In this document: positions 12,446 to 22,797 of the stretch, one piece after another
Position numbering within the stretch: the stretch's first letter is position 1
Layout: each line of letters starts with the position of its first letter
Assembly: GCA_963970005.1 (NCBI GenBank)
Contig: CAXAMN010023361.1
Location: forward strand, 231,954-295,953
Reading direction: 5' to 3'
Origin: Durusdinium trenchii
Taxonomy: Eukaryota > Sar > Dinophyceae > Suessiales > Symbiodiniaceae
DNA length: 64,000 nt
The notes under the pieces: model-generated
What the model was told of the DNA's origin: nothing
Databases searched by the model: none
What the model saw: the letters and a program-made list of their open reading frames with translations, nothing else
Position numbers and translations under genes: made by a program

Positions 12446-13190
12446 GTAGTTGGAGGGCCGACGGTCAAAGTCTTGTAGAAGTGACCGCCACTCTTCCCCA
12501 TAGACTACATCATTGGCATAGAGCTGCCTGACCGACTGAGGAAGAACCACTTTGTAGCGTCCAAATCCGCTTTCATTCGGCGACTGAACAGTGCACTGAA
12601 TCATCTTGAACTCATAGTTGGAGAGATCTACTGCTGTGTCAGCGTTTCGGGGAGGTTTTGGGTCATACTCTCGAACTGGGCCCATCAGGCGCTTGTTCAG
12701 CTTCCAATCCTGCATGAGCTTGCCAGGAAAATAAAAGGAAAGTGGTGGCAAAGAGAAGGAAAGTGGTGGCAAAGAGAAGGAGGCTTGGATGGGGCTCGAC
12801 AGGGTTGGCCTGGCCTCTCTCACAAAAACCATGGGATCCCAAGCGTTGCAAACTACAGTATTGCACCTGCCCCTTGTTCTTTTTTCACGGGCCTCCAAAA
12901 GCTTCATGGCCATGACTTTCTCACAGTAGTCCACGATATGAGAGTACTTGGTTTCAGCAACACTGAAGCTGGTCATGCGCTGCGTTTTGTGCACACTTGA
13001 CCATTCCAGAGCTGTGGTTTCCGCATGTCCATCATACGGTGACAAATTCAGCAATGCCAAGCTTTTGCTGGAGAGTTTGCATCGGTCAAGCAATCCTGTG
13101 AAGATCGCAGTTGGGAACTCCTTGCCAGCAAGTAGTTGTGCACTCTCTTGTACATCAGACAGAGACCTAGCACGCCCACAAAAACCAGCA
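12446..13190 (-). CDS. Large exon block, unrecognised, with internal duplication
   Basis: An open minus frame of about 245 codons containing ESAQLLAGKEFPTAIFTGLL, EWSSVHKTQRMTSFSVAET, KYSHIVDYCEKVMAMKLLEA and, near the end, FGRYKVVLPQSVRQLYAND. In the middle a duplicated 21-bp unit (12737-12780) gives LPPLSFSLPPLSF, which interrupts otherwise normal sequence and may be an intron or an in-frame slippage insert. No family recognised. Confidence 0.55.
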
Positions 13191-13269
13191 ACCACCCACC
13201 ACCCAGATCATCACTTGCTTAAAATGTCTTAAAATGTTGGGTCACATGTCACATGTCGTTCCACAGAAA

Positions 13270-13687
13270 AATAAAATACTGACCTTAATTTGGCAAGATG
13301 CCGTGTTTCCGCGGAGCGAGGGAGCGCATCCTTTTCCGCCATCGGAATGACATACAAACTCTCCGGCTGCCAGCCCAATAGTGAGCGTGGGGACCTGAAC
13401 TCAACTCTTAGTTCCACACGCAGAAGTCCAGTCAACCCACCCAAACATTTTAAACGATGGTATTTTAAACGATGGTATTTCAACATTTTGACACCTAGAC
13501 CTAGCCTGTCCAACATAAGCTGACATTCAGAGAACTTGTTCTCGGCCATGGAGGCCTCGTCGAAAATGAGCCAAGATTGAAATACCATTGGTACTTGCTT
13601 TTGCGGAGGAGGAGGTTGCATCCGCACGCTAACCATGCTTGAAAAAAGGCCACGGGCATCACACTTGTCCTCCAGCCTCCTCAACAT
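13270..13687 (-). CDS. Exon block, unrecognised
   Basis: The minus frame carries MVFQSWLIFDEASMAENKF, ECQLMLDRLGLGVK, then a duplicated KYHRLKYHRLK (two copies of a 16-bp unit around 13453-13486) and PRSLLGWQPESLYVIPMAEK. The duplication again looks like slippage, or marks an intron. The DEA triad in a hydrophobic context is not enough to call a helicase. Confidence 0.5.
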
Positions 13688-13789
13688 GGTAAGAAGCAGG
13701 TTTCTGTAAATTACAGGTTAACTTAGGGCTTAGGACGACATATAGAATAAACATATTTCTCGGCTTCAACAAAGGGGCCGTCGCTCACC

Positions 13790-14002
13790 TCTTGCAGCAT
13801 TAACAACACGGTCCGATGCTAAATATGGTGCCACAATGTAGCCAATGCTGGAAGTTGGCTTCTTGCTCAAAACAGATGACATGGTCTCGACCACAAAGTT
13901 TAGGTCGTGGTTAGATACCCGGCCGAACTTTGTCAGGTCTGCCCACACCAGTACTCCGCCTCCATCTGCTGTCGCATCATCCACGAACTGATTGGGGTCC
14001 AT
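13790..14002 (-). CDS. Exon, unrecognised
   Basis: The minus frame reads MDPNQFVDDATADGGGVLVW, then NHDLNFVVETMSSVL and TSSIGYIVAPYLASDRVVN. It has good coding character and continues the exon order between the 14.0-14.5 kb and 13.3-13.7 kb blocks. Confidence 0.5.
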
Positions 14003-14089
14003 GGCCGGTCAAGATCAAAAAATTAGAATGATAAGACACCCCCTAAACCGGAAAACCACCACCGGAAAAATAAAGCAGCAGCTAAACTC

Positions 14090-14506
14090 TGCCTTGTCCA
14101 GACGGGAGGTGATCTCATGCGCAGTGCCAGAAAAGAAAGCCGCATTGGTGGTCATAAAATTGTTCACGATCGAGGCCCCTATCAAGTTTTGCGACCTGAC
14201 ATGGAGGATCCGCTGCTGCCGCTCTGAACGCTGCGACTTTGTTTCATCCTGCATCAGCTGCCCCAGAAGCGCCAGATCGCGAGCAAGGACCAAGTTGTCC
14301 CGCTGCCACGCTGCCTCTCGCGCTGACTGGTTCAAAGTCGTCAGTGCTGCATCAGCCTTTGAAAAAGCTGCATCTGACTTGGCAGGTGCAGCATTCTCCT
14401 GCCAAAACGATACAAGCTGTGGTTGGAACGCGGTGTCCTTGATCGATAGCGCTTCATCCGCTTCGCTGTGGAAGTCCCTGGCAAAACAAACCGCAAAAGT
14501 TTGCAT
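14090..14506 (-). CDS. Exon, alpha-helical, unrecognised
   Basis: The minus frame is rich in Ala/Lys/Asp/Gln with heptad-like spacing (AAFSKADAALTTLNQSAREA, QRDNLVLARDLALLGQLM), suggesting a helical or coiled-coil segment. It ends with AEFSCCFIFP before the frame becomes hydrophobic and intron-like. Confidence 0.5.
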
Positions 14507-15149
14507 TATGTTTTGACCTCTAGAGAAGGAGGAGAGAGCTAGTAGGTGAACTCAAGAAGCCATTGTGCATCATGACAAAGTACGGTCGTAGTAGGTGGGT
14601 CATGTGTTTAATTTTTGTATCTTAAAACGATTGCCTAAACAAGGTTTGTGATCCAGGCCGTAGTTGAAGGGCCTGGATCACACCAGCTTTTGGTGGCAAC
14701 ATATCTGCAACATTTGGGCCAAGCAAAGTGGAATCTGTTAATTTCTACTAAAACCACACACACGTCCCACTGCCCTGCCAGTGGCCAAACTAGTCGCCGG
14801 GTGGAGATCGGTTGAAGCACAAAGTATTCTGAAGGGTAACCTGGGACGATCAACCCGATCCTCAGCAGGAATGGGATGTCTTATGAAGGACTTGTTAGAA
14901 TCATGCTGACAGAGGTTCAAAGAACACCAAATGGTAAGGGGTATATCTCTCCGAGATTGGCGCGGCACAGACATGTCATTAAACAGAATTACCTCTTATT
15001 GTTAGACCCCTGGCCCTGCCCTGCCAAGGGATTGCTGTCAGATTTGAGGGATGCAGGAAACTACCCACCTTTGGGAAATCTTTTGGACCAACCACTTCCT
15101 TTTGGAGCTGATTTTAGGATTCACCACAGCTGGCACAATCAGAAAAAAT

Positions 15150-15525
15150 CACAAACTCTTTCCGGCTGCAGAAGCGTGCCAGTGGGACCCTTCGATACAG
15201 CGGTTGAGCAACCTCTCAAGAGTGTCCTTTTGAAACAATGGACTGCCATCGTCCGCAGTTGCTTCCCACATTGCGGAAAAGACATGGCCAAAGAAGGTCA
15301 TTCTGTCAGCTTCATGGCACCAGTCCTGCAAGGAAAGCCTTGCATTAGCTCCCTTGGCTCCGCGCCTAGAAGCCAAGGAGTGCAAGAACAAAACCCGTCG
15401 CATGAATAGGCATTGTTTGGCCATGTCCATTCGGAGAATGCTGTTCCAAAGCATGCTGCTGACACGTGGGACGCCATCCAGCAGCCATCTCCCGTCTAGG
15501 AGGGTATCTTTGCCATAGGCTGCAG
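15150..15525 (-). CDS. Exon, unrecognised
   Basis: The minus frame contains LLDGVPRVSSMLWNSILRMD, LFMRRVLFLHSLASRRGAKG and FFGHVFSAMWEATADDG. Its composition is clearly coding and it lies co-linear with the methyltransferase exons upstream. No domain is recognised. Confidence 0.55.
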
Positions 15526-15619
15526 GGGCGAGACACACATGTTAATCTTGTTACACTTAGTAGGCGATACTGGTTCTAATCACTATTCACCAAAAGTCCC
15601 GAGGCTTATTGAACAAGCA

Positions 15620-15815
15620 GTATTCCTATCGCTACCTTCTGGAAGTTTCCCACCACTCTTGCGATAGCAAGGTTTTTGAACTCACTAGCCTGAGTGCTCC
15701 CAGCGAACAGTGTGTAGATGTTTCTCCACCATCGACCAGACGTCCTCGCAAACTCCGACCTCAGGCGCTGATCAGAAGAAAGTTCCAAGGCGAGGATCAC
15801 AGCAGAGAGGGTTCT
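15620..15815 (-). CDS. Exon, unrecognised
   Basis: Minus frame ALELSSDQRLRSEFARTSGR followed by WWRNIYTLFAGSTQASEFKN. Coding-like; part of the same series. Boundaries approximate. Confidence 0.45.
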
Positions 15816-15879
15816 GGATCCAGGTGATTTTACTTAACAATTATTTATAAAATCATAATATACTTTAATTTAAAGGTTT

Positions 15880-16080
15880 GGCCAAGAGACTTTGAACCCC
15901 CAAAGTTGAAGGCCAGTAGTAGCATCTATTCTGTATTTGCTGTTCGTCGCTGCTGTGCCATAGTTGTTGTACTCCTCAATCCCCCTGAGGAAGGCATTCT
16001 TGAAACCTTCTTTTGATTCTCCATACAAATGAGGCTCCTCAAGCAGGGTTTGTGGTGGATAGTTCATGTGCCCGGTACCC
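15880..16080 (-). CDS. Exon, unrecognised
   Basis: Minus frame GHMNYPPQTLLEEPHLYGES then KEGFKNAFLRGIEEYNNYGT, with normal residue usage. Boundaries approximate; no domain recognised. Confidence 0.45.
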
Positions 16081-16144
16081 AGAAACAATAGGGCGGAGAA
16101 AAGGGAAGAGAACTTTCAATTAGCCTTCAAATGCGGTTTAGGAC

Positions 16145-16420
16145 CAGGGTTTTTGAACCAAATTTTTGACACCCCGTTCTTCCAACGACAGTTGTAGAGC
16201 ACGAGCGTTGAAGATCAGAGCCTTTTGGACCAGATTCTTTTTCTGTCTCTCTGCCTGGGCCTCATGTGTTTGTAGCCGTCTCCATTCATAGTTCACAGAA
16301 GAGCTTTCCTCTATGACCACACACTGAATCTCCTTGATCGATTTCAGCCACCTGGCAAGGTGGCTGCCTTCAACAACCAAAACTGACGAGGCATCATGCG
16401 AGTCATGGGGGGGCATATGG
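16145..16420 (-). CDS. Exon, charged helical segment
   Basis: Minus frame SSVLVVEGSHLARWLKSIKE, then EWRRLQTHEAQAERQKKN and ALIFNARALQLSLEERGV. Upstream of it lies the hairpin-bearing intron at about 16440-16920. Possibly helical; function unknown. Confidence 0.45.
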
Positions 16421-16439
16421 GAGCGTTCACATGTCAATT

Positions 16440-16915
16440 CTTCAATGCTGGAATCCCAGCGTTCCCATGATTTGGTCCTGGGGCGCATCCACAATATCGC
16501 AGGAGACGACGGTTGGTCGTGGGGCGACCCCCACAATATCCCAGGAGGCGACGGTTTGGTCGCCCACAATATCCACAGAGACGACGGTTTGGTTTGGGGG
16601 GCAGCCCCCACAATATCTTGAAGACGATGGTTTCATTGAAACCAGCACCGTGAAAAACAGGGTAGAGACATTCTGGGTCATGTTTTTTCTTGGATTTGGT
16701 CACTTTTCAGGGACACGACGGTTTCGATGAAACCATCACCTCCTGGATATTGTGCGACCCTTCTCCCCCCAGCATTCAATGATTATCAATCCTTAAAACA
16801 ATAATTTCTTGTAGCTGGCAATGTTATGGGATTTAGCTGGTAGTAATTTGCAGACTGCCGACCCTAGTGCACAATATCCGGAAGACGACGGTTTCAACCA
16901 AACCCTCACCTTTCC
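16440..16915 (-). repeat. Intron filled with roughly 40-bp hairpin repeats
   Basis: At least five copies of a unit with core (minus sense) GAAACCGTCGTC followed by GGATATTGTG, found near 16491, 16532, 16565, 16610, 16700-16750 and 16868. Several copies contain a small palindrome such as GGTTTCATTGAAACC (16628-16642) or GGTTTCGATGAAACC. The last copy directly follows a GTGAGG donor at the end of the 16.9-kb exon, so the array sits inside an intron. Confidence 0.7.
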
Positions 16916-16924
16916 AGGGCTTGT

Positions 16925-17615
16925 GTTTTTCAATCATTTTCCACGACCCGCATTGTCTTCCAGACATTATTTTTGAACCCCTGGGAGTCTGGGAGGGGCT
17001 GTTTCTGCTTTAAGTCTACCACCCAAACCTGCATCCCCGGCCTTGTGAAATCATTGGTTTGTTCGTCTGACAAGGAGTGCTGGTAGGCCAGGTATGTTCG
17101 CAAGACTCCAAAAAGGAGCACGGAAAGGCGGCCCAGACCTTTGGTTGCTTGCAAGCAACCGAAGTCAAGGTCAGACCCGGTCACCTTGTCAGTCTTCACT
17201 TCAATCACTCCCCGCCATGATTCAAATCCGGTATGAAACACATCTGAGGCCACCGTGCACCACGGTTGGTAGAGTGGAAGCCCGTCCGATGGTTTGGACA
17301 TGAAGATGGCCAAAAGTGGCGTCGCGGTCACCACCCCACATTCCTCAGCTTCAAAGATGCCAGGAGACACCCAGCCAATAGATCGTGGTTTAGGTCCCTT
17401 CTCGCAGGGGTGCACCTGAACACAGTAAACCTCCATGCAACCTTGGGCATTTGGGTTGACAAGAGTCTGGCACTTTGAAGTCTGACGGTTCTGGAAACTT
17501 CTCCCCAGTAACGGATTCCATCCAAGTGTGGACGCCCTCCATGAAACTGACCGCCAGGTTGTCAAGAACAAATTTTATAGGGTGCTGATCACTCGCTGGG
17601 TCGAAGTTCCTGACC
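16925..17615 (-). CDS. Exon with frame break, unrecognised
   Basis: Two minus frames share this block. The upstream part reads FVLDNLAVSFMEGVHTWMES up to SDFKVPDS (about 17475). The downstream part continues in another frame as NPNAQGCMEVYCVQVHPCEK, then SDVFHTGFESWRGVIEVKTD and RPGMQVWVVDLKQKQPLPDS. Both halves look coding, so a one-base indel near 17470 is likely. The GVIEVKTDKV segment has an E-V-K pattern seen in restriction-endonuclease-like folds, but the catalytic Asp context is unclear. No function assigned. Confidence 0.5.
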
Positions 17616-17639
17616 AAGGGAGGCGCTGGCAGTTATCAG

Positions 17640-17834
17640 TCGGTTTCCTGACTCAAGAACAAAGCAGGGTTGTGGTCAAGACACCTGATATCGGTCATCA
17701 TTAGCTCGACCCATGGGGCATCTATCTTCCTAGCCTTTGCAGGCCGCCTTGACATCTGGATGGGGCCAAAGGAGGACTGGCTTGGTCCTGCTAAAGTTGG
17801 GGTAAGGCGGCAAACAACTCCTTTGCAGATTTGG
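17640..17834 (-). CDS. Exon following the methyltransferase, unrecognised
   Basis: It opens after the acceptor TTGCAG at about 17835 and reads VQICKGVVCRLTPTLAG, then SRRPAKARKIDAPWVELMMT. It continues the minus-strand order directly after the motif X exon. Confidence 0.5.
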
Positions 17835-17998
17835 ACCTGCAACATAAAAGCAACAAAACTAGCTTCAAAACAATCTTTTGGTTGCGTTCCTAGCTCAACA
17901 TCATCCAGCAGTGCTCAGGCATGAGCTGAATCTTGCACCCAGCCCACTCTGAGCTGAATTGTTGCAAACATTCAAATTTTGGTCCAGGTAGGGCCTAC

Positions 17999-18291
17999 TT
18001 CCGGCAAGGCTTTGGTTTCAAAGAGAGTGCACACCATAACATGATGCAGCCTACACATGGCACATTCATGCCGTTGCCACTCATACGAACCATTGCGGTT
18101 GGGGCAACTGAATCCAACTCCAACTTTGGAGCACGGCAGATTTTGCTGTGCTCTTTCGTGCACGGAAGCACATGAGAAGTCAGGAGCTCCTGGCTATGCA
18201 TGAAGCGGCCGAGCTCCTGGCGGGTTGGAGTTTGTGGTGGGTGCACTGACCAGGGTTTCGGGTGCCATATCGGCTTTGAGTTCTGTATGTT
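17999..18291 (-). CDS. C5 DNA methyltransferase exon, motifs IX-X
   Basis: The minus frame reads PTPTRQELGRFMHSQELLT-type sequence (QTPTRQELGRFMHSQEL), then MSGNGMNVPCVGCIMLW. The GNGMxVPxVG signature is motif X of cytosine-5 DNA methyltransferases, the C-terminal part of the cofactor fold that packs beside motif I. The exon starts after a CATG-CAG acceptor (18292-18294) and ends at a GTAGGC donor (17998). It completes the catalytic domain started at 19879. Confidence 0.8.
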
Positions 18292-18317
18292 CTGCATGTT
18301 TGGTCCCCCAGCTAGGC

Positions 18318-19008
18318 CTTGTTATATAGCTTCCCTGATGTCGTTGTTAGGGTAGGGAGGCATTCATCCACTGTTTCCCCACGCCCACGATCGTTGGCCG
18401 CCAATTGATTCAGGTCCGGAATCTTGTAGTCCCTCTTGGCCTTCTTGTAGGCAGCCAGGTTCTTTTCCTCAACGCAACTCCAAAAAGAATGGTTTACCCC
18501 AAACTTGAATGCAGCACTGGGTTTTGTGATTGAAGGTGTCCTTCCTGGTCGACCTGACTTCTAAAAATAGGCCGGGTCCTTTTAACAACAAAGTCAAAGT
18601 GCATTTGAGTCTCGTTGGATGGTGTCAACTTGGATTTGGGGAGCTGCATCCAAAAGTAGTTGTGTGCTGTCATTTTCACTCGAGCCCTCAGGATCTCAAC
18701 AAACGAGGTCAAAGTCCAAGGTCCCACCCAATCTAGCTTGTCCTGACGGTAAGCGACAATGTATAACCTGGCTCTGGATGCACCCAAGCCAAGCACACGC
18801 GGGTCAATCCGCACACTCTCCAATTTCCAATCCTTGTTGCCCAAAGCTCTGTGAACGACCCGTTCCTCGTATTCCGGGACGTTCTCAATCACTAGAATCC
18901 AATTCTGACTGGCCTTCATGTTGTCATAATATGCTTTGTGACAAATCTGGGATTTCCCGTGCTCTTTCTTCCTGAGGCCCATCATGCTGTAGTCAACGCA
19001 AACAGGGC
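18318..19008 (-). CDS. C5 DNA methyltransferase exon, motifs VI and VIII, one frame break
   Basis: The exon begins after the acceptor CTACCTAG (19009). It reads GPVCVDYSMMGLRKKEHGK, WILVIENVPEYEERVV (motif VI, the ENV triplet that contacts the target cytosine) and VLGLGASRARLYIVAY (motif VIII, R-x-R). That frame stops at 18494, but the normal continuation is plain in a neighbouring frame: FGVNHSFWSCVEEKNLAAY, DLNQLAANDRGRGETVDE and LPTLTTTSGKLY, the usual conserved stretch between target recognition domain and motif IX. The switch falls near the TTTTT run at about 18567, so a one-base indel (error or decay) is likely. It ends at a GC-type donor near 18317. Confidence 0.8.
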
Positions 19009-19198
19009 CTAGGTAGCATACACCGGTTGGAATCCGAGGCCACCAGACTCAGCATCGCTACATTTTCCAAGAAGTGCAAAATACATGATTCCTGCAGGCC
19101 AGTTACATCAAAACATGCTTGTTGAAAGTATGCTGAGTCTGAAGGTCCAAACAATGGTTTGTGTCCATAATAAGCTGAGAACCTTTAGTGAAACATAC

Positions 19199-19273
19199 CT
19201 GTATCATTGAGGCCTTGGCCAGATGCGTTGACACCGATGCCTTGGAGGCAAGGAAAGGGTGTTGGTGGGGCCC
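19199..19273 (-). CDS. C5 DNA methyltransferase micro-exon with the catalytic Pro-Cys
   Basis: A 75-nt exon between the acceptor ACTTATAG and the donor GTATGT. It encodes GAPPTPFPCLQGIGVNASG and ends GLNDT. The PC within G-x-P-x-x-x-F-P-C-x-x-x-G is motif IV, whose Cys attacks C6 of the target cytosine. It is too short to appear in an ORF list but is essential to the domain, and it joins motif II (19315-19561) to motif VI (18318-19008). Confidence 0.8.
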
Positions 19274-19314
19274 CTATAAGTTGTTGGAATAGTCAGTGAA
19301 GCTTAGCTATGTAC

Positions 19315-19561
19315 GGTCGCGCTCTGAAGTGGGTTGCAAAGGGCAATTCTTCTCGTGGGTGACACAGTAGCAAACCTTCTTCCTCATGTCCATGGTGGTC
19401 ACATCCTCAAAAACACAGTGCCCATATGTGTTTCGAAGAACCCTTTGGCAGGGCTTGTCGATCTCGCAGGCACTTCTCACCACAACATGATCCACAGGCT
19501 CAGTGAATATCTTGTTCTTCTTAAGAAAGCGCCTGGCCGCACGTTGCAATGAGATAGCGGC
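19315..19561 (-). CDS. C5 DNA methyltransferase exon, motif II
   Basis: The minus frame AAISLQRAARRFLKKNKIF leads into SACEIDKPCQRVLRNTYGHC and VFEDVTTM. The Glu in ACEID and the E-D-V pair are the SAM-binding acidic residues of motifs II and III of C5 methyltransferases. The acceptor is CCTGAG at about 19562 and the donor GTACAT at 19314. The reading frame is intact. Confidence 0.8.
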
Positions 19562-19662
19562 CTCAGGTTTGGATTCCCATCCAGGGTGTAATCCCCCTTC
19601 TATGTTGAAAGGTGATTGTTTATGAATTTCAATTTAGCTGAGTCTGTCAAGGGGTTGAGGGC

Positions 19663-19879
19663 CTGGCGCTCTCTGCGCATCCTACGCCACTGAAGCACGT
19701 CGAGAGGTTCCATTTCCAAGTGGCCAAGCGGCCGGCAACCATGTCAACTCCAAAACAAACAGCCAAGCGATCAAGGAATAGGTCAGCCCACTTGTACATG
19801 TCTGAGATCGTGTGGAAGTGGACTGGGCTGCCGTCTGGGGCAGCCGCGACACTGGTTTTGGGATAGAACCGCCTCAGAA
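19663..19879 (-). CDS. C5 DNA methyltransferase exon, motif I
   Basis: It starts after the acceptor GCTTTAG and reads VLRRFYPKTSVAAAPDGSPV, MYKWADLFLDRLAVCFGVDM and WNLSTCFSGVGCAESA. F-S-G-V-G-x-x-E-S-A is motif I, the SAM-binding loop. With the exons at 19315-19561, 19199-19273, 18318-19008 and 17999-18291 it forms a nearly complete Dcm-like catalytic domain of about 420 residues. The 3' end probably uses a GC donor at CCAG-GC (19662). Related copies are known in dinoflagellate genomes, including in retrotransposons; this one is split by introns. Confidence 0.85.
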
Positions 19880-19962
19880 CTAAAGCTAAAAATTTGATTG
19901 CTAGGCAAAGCATATAGTGACTGACAGAAGCAGTTCATTGAACCATCTAATATCTGAATCTA

Positions 19963-20100
19963 GTCCTCAAGTTGTTTGGATTGGGAATGTTTTCCAGCAA
20001 CAGGGACCACTTAGACTCCAGCTCCTTCTTTTTCTTGGACTGTTTCGTAGGCTTGATCACCTTGCGCCTCCACTGGCCGACTCGGGGAACATGAAAAGAG
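19963..20100 (-). CDS. Basic linker exon before the methyltransferase
   Basis: Minus frame FHVPRVGQWRRKVIKPTKQS then KKKKELESKWSLLLENIPNP. Lys-rich and likely a linker or nuclear-localisation region N-terminal to motif I. Boundaries approximate. Confidence 0.5.
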
Positions 20101-20129
20101 TGCAAAAAAGAACATGGGCCTCGAATCAG

Positions 20130-20290
20130 GCATCTTCGACAATGTCGAGGCCAGCAGGGAAACCGCGGCGTGAAGCTTCAAGCAACCCTTCACCATCTGA
20201 AGTACACTGACTAGCAAAAAACTTTGAGCCTTGTAGGTTCATTGTTATGAGGTGAGCCATGTTGGTAGCTTCTGGAGTGAACACCCACGA
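20130..20290 (-). CDS. Exon upstream of the basic linker
   Basis: Minus frame PEATNMAHLITMNLQGSKFF then SDGEGLLEASRRGFPAGLDI. Coding-like, no domain. It joins the transposase-like segment to the methyltransferase in the exon order. Whether one transcript spans both is not proven. Confidence 0.45.
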
Positions 20291-21432
20291 GAAACAGCAC
20301 GACAAATGAACATCATTTAAGACACACCTACGAATATAAGAATGCTCGTTTTTTAGCATCAGGTGTTGCAAGTGTCCTTTGCCATTAGACACAAAGGAAT
20401 TGAAGCAGCAGTAAAAATCTAATTTCATCGAATTTTAAATCAGCAATCGAATTGTTTATTGCATCTCATCACCATGCTCAGGGCCACCGTGGCGTGCTCG
20501 CTTCCTTGAAGAGGCTTCCTGACATCCATGGGCGGGCTAGGTGATACTGAACTTCAGATACTTCCTACTAGTTGCAGGTGGCCTGGCGACGCTCTTCCAA
20601 TTGTTCCCATAAACGCTTCAACACCTACCCAGCAGAATGGTAAAGGCTGTCGTGTATGTGTGTGTGCGTGTGTTGTTGCAATCCAGTCTGAAAGGGCCTT
20701 TCTTGTCATAAGCACGTCTTCAGTGACCTGCAACATTTCTCACTGATACCTGTTACAAAAAGGGTCCGTTTGATGTATACCACTCCACCTGTGAGTCTTC
20801 AAACTCATCGCTTGCATAGATGAAGTTCTCCAGGGGCTCATCAAACCAACTCCCCTGGCCGATTCAATTGTCATGGTTTGTTTTTTGGGGGGATGCTCAA
20901 TTCTGAACTGTGGAAGAAGCAGGTACACCAAGGGATCATGTTCCAGAATCAATTGGCAGCAAAAAACGGCGCTACTGCACCTCTGCAGGTCGGCGCCCGA
21001 TCTCCGACTCATTGGATTGCACCTGACGCGGGAAAAGAACAAGCGGCATCATCCTGGGGTGTTTTTCTTTTTTTTTTCAACCTGGTTCATCTGCTGGTAG
21101 AGGAGAATAGATGGCCGCCTCTGCACGTGGGCGTCTCATTCAAACCTAAACCCCTTTGAACAAGATTCTGAGGCTGGTGCCTCCAGATTGAAGACTGTTT
21201 TACGAGCTAAACCAAAATGGCTCGAGTCCGCAGTGCTGACTGAACAGGATGATCAATGAACGAATTGTCCCAAACACTCCAAAAAAGCATCAAAACTCTA
21301 TGGACGTCAAGGTGGCTTCCAAATTCCGAATAATAAGCTATGTGCTTTCATGAGAGAAGGAATTTGGGGGCCACATCCTTTTGGTTTCCAGCAAGTGTTT
21401 TTTCACATGGCACACCTGCTCAATCCCGCAAC

Positions 21433-21963
21433 TTTGCGGAGAATTTCATCACCGGGCAAAGACGGATCAAAGCTGATGGTGCTTTGGTGTCAATCAGATC
21501 TTCCTGCACCTCACCCTCAAACCATGGTAGCGGAGGTACATCTTGAGGGGTGTTGTCGGTGCAAAGGGCCACTAAAAACTTGATCGCCCGTGCAGTGGCT
21601 TCGGTGGGGTTTTTCCCCAAAATGATGGAAGCAAGCGACAAGTAAGCTTGCCGTTTCGCTGGTTTCACTGGAACAAGAGGTCGTGGAGAATTCGGAACCG
21701 GACCAAGCTTCAGCAAATACCGATGGGGAAATGCAAGAAGTGGCTCCTCCCCAAACATGTCTTGGCTAGCCGATCTCAACACATCATCTGCAAGATTGCA
21801 AGACTCTAGAACTGACTTAGACATCATGCGTGTGGCAATGTGTAGCACGTCCTGTTCCAGTTGATCAGAGGAGGCATGGCGTTTTGTCAGCAGGATCACG
21901 TCCTCTGGATGGGCAGGAAGCCTGGCTCCCTTCCCTGTCGCTTCGATGGTCAAATTCCGCGGC
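21433..21963 (-). CDS. Exon, unrecognised, between transposase-like and methyltransferase parts
   Basis: A 175-codon minus frame: RLPAHPEDVILLTKRHASSD, HIATRMMSKSVLESCNLADD, PLLAFPHRYLLKLGPVPNSP and RAIKFLVALCTDNTPQDVPP. Good coding character, GTTGCG donor at its end. The HPEDVILLTKRHASSDQ stretch suggests a helical bundle. Its left boundary is uncertain because an adjacent frame (ALRLAAEFDHRSD) also looks coding, hinting at another indel near 21960. Confidence 0.55.
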
Positions 21964-22050
21964 AAGTCTCAGGGCAAAATCCAGGGGATCGCATTTTCAC
22001 AATCGGCAACACCCAAACCTGGAAAACATGAACATTTACAATTTCCTTAC

Positions 22051-22285
22051 TAGTGGGCCTTGCCGTCTCATCATGACAAACCCGTGCAACCCACTCTCAT
22101 CATCCCGCAATCCACCGGCAAAAGTCACTGGTGCTTTGGAAAGCCTGAGCACAATAGCGTTTGGTCTCGGAAATTGAAACAAAGTATCAGCAGCTTCAAA
22201 CATCATTTCAATCATGTTCAATCCATGTTCAAGAAAGGGGCCAATCTTTCCAACACCGTGTCCCTGACATATACTCGGATGTGAT
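22051..22285 (-). CDS. Exon, unrecognised
   Basis: Minus frame GVGKIGPFLEHGLNMIEMMF, ADTLFQFPRPNAIVLRLSKA and GGLRDDESGLHGFVMMRRQG, ending at a clear GTAAGG donor (22045-22050). The preceding exon (QNFLSAGEPRKIGILLNK) overlaps it in another frame around 22260-22300, so either a small intron or an indel lies there. Confidence 0.55.
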
Positions 22286-22289
22286 TGTG

Positions 22290-22384
22290 GCCTCTTCCCC
22301 AATCCAGCTTCGCATCCCGATTTTATTTAGAAGAATTCCAATCTTCCTTGGTTCCCCAGCGGACAAGAAATTCTGCAAAATCTG
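22290..22384 (-). CDS. Exon downstream of the GHTH segment
   Basis: It starts after the acceptor ATATCGCAG (22385) and reads QILQNFLSAGEPRKIGILLN then RSWIGEEATITSEYMS. In dinoflagellate proteins of this type such a segment follows the GHTH motif. The 3' boundary is uncertain. Confidence 0.45.
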
Positions 22385-22419
22385 CTGCGATATGAAGCAC
22401 ACCTAACAGGAGACTTCAC

Positions 22420-22729
22420 TCTTGGCAGCAAAAGCTCTCTGCAACGTCGGGACCATCGCTCAAAATATCGCAGTACCGCATGGCGGTTGCTAAGAGTCCG
22501 AAGATTTGATCTTGGCTGGGTTGTGCATTAAATCTGGAAACCGGCAAGAGGAGCAGCATTGAGTCAACAAACACCTGAAATCAAGCTAAAGAGCCAAGTG
22601 GGCCATGCGTGTGGCCCACTGTGGAAAACAATAGCGCCGTCAGCTTCATTCGCTTGCAGGCTGTGAGATAGCACAAGAGGCGGAGGCATGTGTTGTTTTT
22701 CGTCTCACGAACGCAGTTATCTGCCTCAG
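22420..22729 (-). CDS. Transposase-like exon, ADN and GHTH motifs, in-frame TGA
   Basis: It opens after GTCCAG and reads EADNCVRETKNNTCLRLL, then MKLTALLFSTVGHTHGPL. It continues in the same frame after a TGA at 22581-22583 as VFVDSMLLLLPVSRFNAQPS, DQIFGLLATAMRYCDILSDG and PDVAESFCC. The order D-N-x-x-x-E-x-K-N, about 30 residues, G-H-T-H is familiar from a large family of eukaryotic transposase-like (RNase H-fold type) proteins abundant in dinoflagellate gene models. Either a tiny intron removes the TGA or the copy is dead. Family placement is from memory of the pattern, without a search. Confidence 0.6.
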
Positions 22730-22797
22730 CTGGACCACAAGAGCAGTGATCTTGGTGCCCAAATGCAACCCAACAAGCCAAGCCAAGCAACCCAGAC

